Made by a program: the position numbers and the translations under genes
Notes under the pieces: generated by a model
What the model was told of the DNA's origin: nothing
What the model saw: the letters and a program-made list of their open reading frames with translations, nothing else
Database searches by the model: none
Origin: Ancylomarina subtilis
GTDB lineage: Bacteria > Bacteroidota > Bacteroidia > Bacteroidales > Marinifilaceae
DNA length: 64,000 nt
Assembly (NCBI RefSeq): GCF_004217115.1
Contig: NZ_SHKN01000002.1
Coordinates: 186,001-250,000, forward strand
Reading direction: 5' to 3'
Shown: in pieces, positions 60,539-64,000 of the stretch
Layout of the letters: each line of letters begins with the position of its first letter
Numbering within the stretch: position 1 is the first letter of the stretch

Positions 60539-62194
60539 ATGACTACTAAATTAATTACAAAGATTGGATTTGTTGGTTTGACCTTGTCTTTGTTTTCATG
60601 TCAAATCCAGAAACCAATAGAAAAGGCTGAATCTGTAATATCTGAGGCGCGAATGAAAGAGTACGTTCAGGTTCTGGCTTCAGATGAATTTCAGGGACGC
60701 AAACCTTTTTCTCCAGGGGAAAGTAAAACGATTAAATACATATCAGAAGTTTATTCTGATTTGGGATTAAAGACTGATAATAATTATTTGCAGGAAGTTC
60801 CTTTGGTTGAAGTAACAGTTGGGGTAGATACACCAATGCAGTTTGAGACAAAAGGCAAAGAGCAAAGCATTCGATATAAGGACGATTTTGTTGTTTTTTC
60901 GCGTCGTTTAAAAGATCAAATCGAAGTAAAAGATTCTGAGATTGTTTTTGCGGGTTATGGTATTGTTGCTCCTGAATATGGATGGAATGATTATGAGAAT
61001 CTTGATGTGAAAGGAAAAACCGTTTTGGTCTTAGTGAACGATCCAGGGTTGGATTCAGGCAATGATGAATTGTTTAAAGGTAACGAAATGACCTATTATG
61101 GTCGTTGGAGTTATAAGTTTGAAGAAGCGGCCCGGCAAGGTGCAGCAGCTTTATTAATTATTCATGACAATAAGGGAGCGGGTTACCCCTGGTCAGTGGT
61201 TTTAAATTCGGCATTGGTTCCTAAATTGTATCAGCAATCTGAAAACGCTTATCAGGACAGAGCAGCGATAGAAGGTTGGTTGACTCATGAGGTTGCTTCC
61301 AAATTATTTGCGGAGAATCAGCTGAATTTGGATGAGTCCATTTTGAATGCTAAGAAAAAAGGTTTTCATGGGTTTGCTTTGGATACAAAAATGAGCATAA
61401 CAATTCGAAATTCATTTCGTGAAGATGTGACGCATAACGTTATTGGAATTATAAAAGGGAGTGACTTATCAGATGAATGTATTGTGTATTCTGCGCACTG
61501 GGATCATCTTGGCATAGGTCGAAAAATGAATGGAGATAGTATTTATAACGGCGCAGTTGACAATGGTACATCATTGGCTTGGATGTTTGAGATTGCTAAG
61601 GCCTTTAAAGCCATGCCTACACCTCGGCGTTCTGTGGTATTTTTAGCTCCATCAGCAGAAGAATCGGGGTTGAATGGATCTGCTTATTATGTGAATCATC
61701 CTTTATTCCCACTTCATAAAACTGTAGCAAATATTAATAATGATTTGATGTTGCCTTATGGTCGCATGAAAGATTTGATGGTGACAGGCTATGGTCAGTC
61801 CGAATTGGATGATTATGCCGAAGAGGCTGCCAAACAACAAGGGCGTTATATCTTGCCAGATCCTAATCCTCATACAGGAATGTATTATCGGGCTGATCAT
61901 TTTAGTTTTGCTAAAGCGGGAGTGCCGGCTTTGTTTGCTCGTGGGAATAACGACCATGTTGAGAAAGGCAAGGTTTTTATGTCTGAAAAAGAGAAGGATT
62001 GGTTGGCAAATAATTACCACAAGCCTTTTGATGAATATCAGGATTGGTGGGATTTATCGGGTGTAGCCGAAGATGCTAAACTGATGTTTCGTATTGGATG
62101 GAAACTGGCTAATGAAGATTCATTTCCTCAATGGAAAGATGGTTCTGAATTCAAAGCCATTCGTGAAAAGCAATTTGTAAATAAGAAAAACTAG
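60539..62194 (+). CDS. M28-family metallopeptidase lipoprotein with PA domain
   Basis: This secreted zinc peptidase has 551 residues, with signal MTTKLITKIGFVGLTLSLFSC and lipobox FSC at Cys21. The M28 fold shows AHWDHLG (first His and Asp), NGAVDNGTS (bridging Asp), SAEESGLNG (catalytic and binding Glu), NINNDLMLPYG (Asp ligand) and YRADHFSFAKAGVPALF (last His). A PA-type insert (about 130-280) precedes and may shape the substrate pocket. It is an aminopeptidase-like enzyme of unknown substrate at the cell envelope. It is divergent from the sensor kinase; shared control is possible but unproven. Confidence 0.92.
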   Translation: MTTKLITKIGFVGLTLSLFSCQIQKPIEKAESVISEARMKEYVQVLASDEFQGRKPFSPGESKTIKYISEVYSDLGLKTDNNYLQEVPLVEVTVGVDTPMQFETKGKEQSIRYKDDFVVFSRRLKDQIEVKDSEIVFAGYGIVAPEYGWNDYENLDVKGKTVLVLVNDPGLDSGNDELFKGNEMTYYGRWSYKFEEAARQGAAALLIIHDNKGAGYPWSVVLNSALVPKLYQQSENAYQDRAAIEGWLTHEVASKLFAENQLNLDESILNAKKKGFHGFALDTKMSITIRNSFREDVTHNVIGIIKGSDLSDECIVYSAHWDHLGIGRKMNGDSIYNGAVDNGTSLAWMFEIAKAFKAMPTPRRSVVFLAPSAEESGLNGSAYYVNHPLFPLHKTVANINNDLMLPYGRMKDLMVTGYGQSELDDYAEEAAKQQGRYILPDPNPHTGMYYRADHFSFAKAGVPALFARGNNDHVEKGKVFMSEKEKDWLANNYHKPFDEYQDWWDLSGVAEDAKLMFRIGWKLANEDSFPQWKDGSEFKAIREKQFVNKKN

Positions 62195-62228
62195 ACTTAG
62201 GTTTTAGTCTATACAACCAATAAAAAAA

Positions 62229-62264
62229 AAAGTGATCTCAATTTTGTTGAGATCACTTTTTTAT
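62229..62264. terminator. Bidirectional terminator M28/hydE
   Basis: The 13-bp stem AAAGTGATCTCAA/TTGAGATCACTTT (62229-62241, 62247-62259) has T or A runs on both sides. It lies between the convergent genes. Confidence 0.9.
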
Positions 62265-62274
62265 TTTGTATCAA

Positions 62275-63357
62275 TTAGTGTCTTGATTTATAATGTAAGG
62301 AATCACCCCATTGACCATAGCCAATTTCACCATCAGCCATATTGATACGAGCTTCCATACAGTTGGTGCAATCATCCGCACCTTCATCAATACAGGGTTT
62401 GTTTTGATATAAAAGGTAGTTGGCTCTTTCTTGTGTCGGTGTAATATTTGGCATGATAATATTTGCTCCAATTTTCAAAGCTTTTTCTCTTCCCAAAGGA
62501 TCAATAGCTTGCAGGGCAGTGGCTGCAGCAATATTAATATCCTTCATCATGATTCGAAGAACCGCAATCATTCTAAGCGTTAACCTAAATCTTTCATTCA
62601 GACTCATCAACTGATCCTTGTACTGGTACAATGGGGTCTGGTCATGTTCGATAAAAGGGCCCATACCCACCATATCGATATCAAACTTTTTCATGAAAAG
62701 CAGATCGTTGGCCAAATCTTCGTAGGTTTGAAAAGGAAGACCAATCATCACGCCCGTTCCCGTTTGATAGCCAATATCCTGAAGCGATTTCAAGCATTTA
62801 AGTCGGGTTGCATGCGAGTGTTCTTCGTTATTGGGGTGGATTTTATTGTAGAGTTCAGCATTACTCGACTCAATGCGTAGCAGATAACGATGGGCTCCGG
62901 CATCAAACCATTTTTGGTAGGTTTCAGGATTTTGCTCACCAATTGAAATGGTGATCCCCAGCTCATTATTACTGATTTTTTTGATATCTCTTAAAAGTTG
63001 ACTGATGCGGTCAACAAAGGCAGGATCGGAACGTTCGCCAGCTTGCAAAACCATTGAGCCGTATTTGTGTTCGTGGGCAAATTTGGCAGCCTTCAGAATC
63101 TGCTCATCAGCAATATCGTAGCGATTGACCTCTTTGTTAGTGGCCCGAATGCCACAGTATAAACAGTCTTTTTTACAAATATTAGAGAATTCAACTAGTC
63201 CTCGGAAATAGACTTTATTGCCGATATATTCAAGTTTTACTTCGTGTGAACGTTTAAATAAAGCTTTCTCTTGTTCACCACTAGCCTTCAAGAGTCGAAT
63301 AATGTCGTCTTTGCTAAAGTTCTCTTTTTGTAATAGTGCGTTGAAACTAATATTCAT
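62275..63357 (-). CDS. hydE: [FeFe]-hydrogenase H-cluster maturase HydE
   Basis: This radical-SAM enzyme helps build the dithiolate part of the H-cluster. It has 360 residues from the ATG at 63357; a TTG at 63399 is less likely. The CX3CX2C cluster is CKKDCLYC (Cys61, 65, 68). A second CX7CX2C set near the C-terminus (CIDEGADDCTNC) matches the optional extra cluster of HydE. Other fits: GYQTGTGVMIGLPFQTYEDLANDL and GMGPFIEHDQTPL. It is monocistronic, on the opposite strand from hydG. Confidence 0.94.
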   Translation of the reverse strand: MNISFNALLQKENFSKDDIIRLLKASGEQEKALFKRSHEVKLEYIGNKVYFRGLVEFSNICKKDCLYCGIRATNKEVNRYDIADEQILKAAKFAHEHKYGSMVLQAGERSDPAFVDRISQLLRDIKKISNNELGITISIGEQNPETYQKWFDAGAHRYLLRIESSNAELYNKIHPNNEEHSHATRLKCLKSLQDIGYQTGTGVMIGLPFQTYEDLANDLLFMKKFDIDMVGMGPFIEHDQTPLYQYKDQLMSLNERFRLTLRMIAVLRIMMKDINIAAATALQAIDPLGREKALKIGANIIMPNITPTQERANYLLYQNKPCIDEGADDCTNCMEARINMADGEIGYGQWGDSLHYKSRH

Positions 63358-63833
63358 ATCAGTGGACTTAGATTTTATGAGCTTGAGTTTGTTCTGCAAA
63401 AATAGTGATAAAAATTTAAGATTTTCTTTCGAATGGCAGTATTTGGAGTTTCATACTCGAAACTCTTTAATGTGTTTATTGGAAGAATTTTAGTTTAAAT
63501 ATTAAAGACCTGATTGTATTGGCAGTTTATGCTGAAGTCAGAAAATAGGGGGCTTCATTGCAAACGTTTGTTTTAGATCAGTTCTAAATTGTTGTTTTTT
63601 TCTTGATAAATGGGGATTTGCTTACAGATTACTAGTGATTCTTCTTTTTAGAGTATTGATTCTTACTATATTTGTCCAAAATTTTGATGAATCATAAGTT
63701 GGTTCTGGGGAATTAAATTTACAAGATACTACACCCGAAATCGGTTTTAAGGTGTTTATACAATTGAGTAGGTATACACGCTTTATTTTGCAGATCAGAA
63801 TTTAATTTGAAATAAAATACTAAAACATATACA
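63358..63833. other. Non-coding gap with promoter before the CoA-binding gene
   Basis: No gene is seen in 476 bases. A TATATTTG -7 box lies at 63667-63674 on the + strand, with TTTT at 63645-63648 eighteen bases upstream. This leaves a leader of about 155 bases before the start codon at 63834. No riboswitch was recognised in the leader. Confidence 0.4.
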
Positions 63834-64000
63834 ATGATTAACGAACAGTTATTAAATCCTAAAAGTATTGTCGTTGTTGGAGGTTCCGACGATGTACAAA
63901 AGCCAGGTGGTAAGGTTTTAAAGAATCTTATTGATGGAAATTTTCAAGGAAACCTATATGTTGCTAACCCAAAGTTAGACGAGGTTCAAGGAATTAAGTC
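63834..64000 (+). CDS. CoA-binding acyl-CoA synthetase (ADP-forming type), 3' end outside window
   Basis: The first 55 codons start at the ATG at 63834: MINEQLLNPKSIVVVGGSDD, then KPGGKVLKNLIDGNFQGNLYVANPK. This is the Rossmann-type CoA-binding N-terminus of ADP-forming acetate/acyl-CoA ligases, which conserve ATP energy when acetyl-CoA becomes acetate. The GGSDD turn binds the CoA diphosphate region. The remainder is cut off by the window, so the ATP-grasp domain cannot be confirmed. Confidence 0.75.
   Translation, partial: MINEQLLNPKSIVVVGGSDDVQKPGGKVLKNLIDGNFQGNLYVANPKLDEVQGIK

Overview
The window is an AT-rich chromosomal segment of a Bacteroidota bacterium. The evidence is the TAnnTTTG/TTTG-type promoter boxes, the CarboxypepD_reg-type TonB receptor, the many lipoproteins and 'xxxFAQ' signal peptides, and typical phylum families (DUF4270, DUF4494, DUF4831, DUF4199, DUF5522, Reg_prop sensor kinase). 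HydE/HydG [FeFe]-hydrogenase maturases next to oxygen-dependent HemF and a beta-oxidation operon suggest a facultative anaerobe, plausibly a marine Marinilabiliales/Bacteroidales relative. The lineage below phylum is inference. No phage, insertion sequence, CRISPR array or defence island was seen; the region reads as core chromosome.

Layout. 1-450: 3' part of a thioredoxin-fold protein. 540-4590: thiamine salvage unit (TPP riboswitch, TonB receptor, PnuT-type permease, thiamine pyrophosphokinase). 4749-6801: two outer-membrane barrels. 6883-13081 (minus): DD-carboxypeptidase, exonuclease VII (xseB, xseA), a YwqK/MORN protein and dnaK. 13482-15067: panB and an RluA-type pseudouridine synthase, then cdd (minus), a GH73/LysM hydrolase and a small lipoprotein. 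17486-24775 (minus): beta-oxidation operon (acyl-CoA ligase, FadN-like fusion, thiolase, acyl-CoA dehydrogenase). 25132-28779 (minus): fmt, a 55-residue DUF5522 protein, an NTF2-like lipoprotein, an LptF/G permease and a START-like protein. 29062-29464: a tRNA-Met unit duplicated in tandem. 29817-34460: DUF4494, aspA, hemH, hemF, small membrane protein. 34619-40602: peptide transporter, Nnr bifunctional repair enzyme, DUF4831, Sua5/YrdC, transaldolase. 40756-41385 (minus): SRP RNA followed by five tRNA-Thr genes. 41687-45750: DUF4199, glycosyltransferase, methyltransferase, and two DUF2975 paralogues with an HTH regulator. 45808-48875 (minus): miaA, PRiA4_ORF3-like, LuxC-like reductase, DUF2752. 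49042-63357: two near-identical Kelch lipoproteins flanking DUF4270, an outer-membrane protein and hydG, then a giant sensor kinase, an M28 peptidase and hydE. 63834-end: start of a CoA-binding (ADP-forming acyl-CoA synthetase-like) gene.

How the genes work together. The thiamine genes form a complete uptake-and-activation route controlled by TPP. The four fad genes cover a full beta-oxidation turn. hydG and hydE both serve H-cluster assembly, but neither hydF nor the hydrogenase itself is in the window. The most unusual structures are in stable-RNA and regulatory DNA: the SRP-RNA/tRNA-Thr array with 119-120 bp repeats, the duplicated tRNA-Met transcription unit, the TGNCA pentamer cluster upstream of dnaK, several leader or intergenic hairpins, and the Kelch gene duplication around hydG. 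No clearly new multi-gene system was found; the findings list gives the best leads with their limits.
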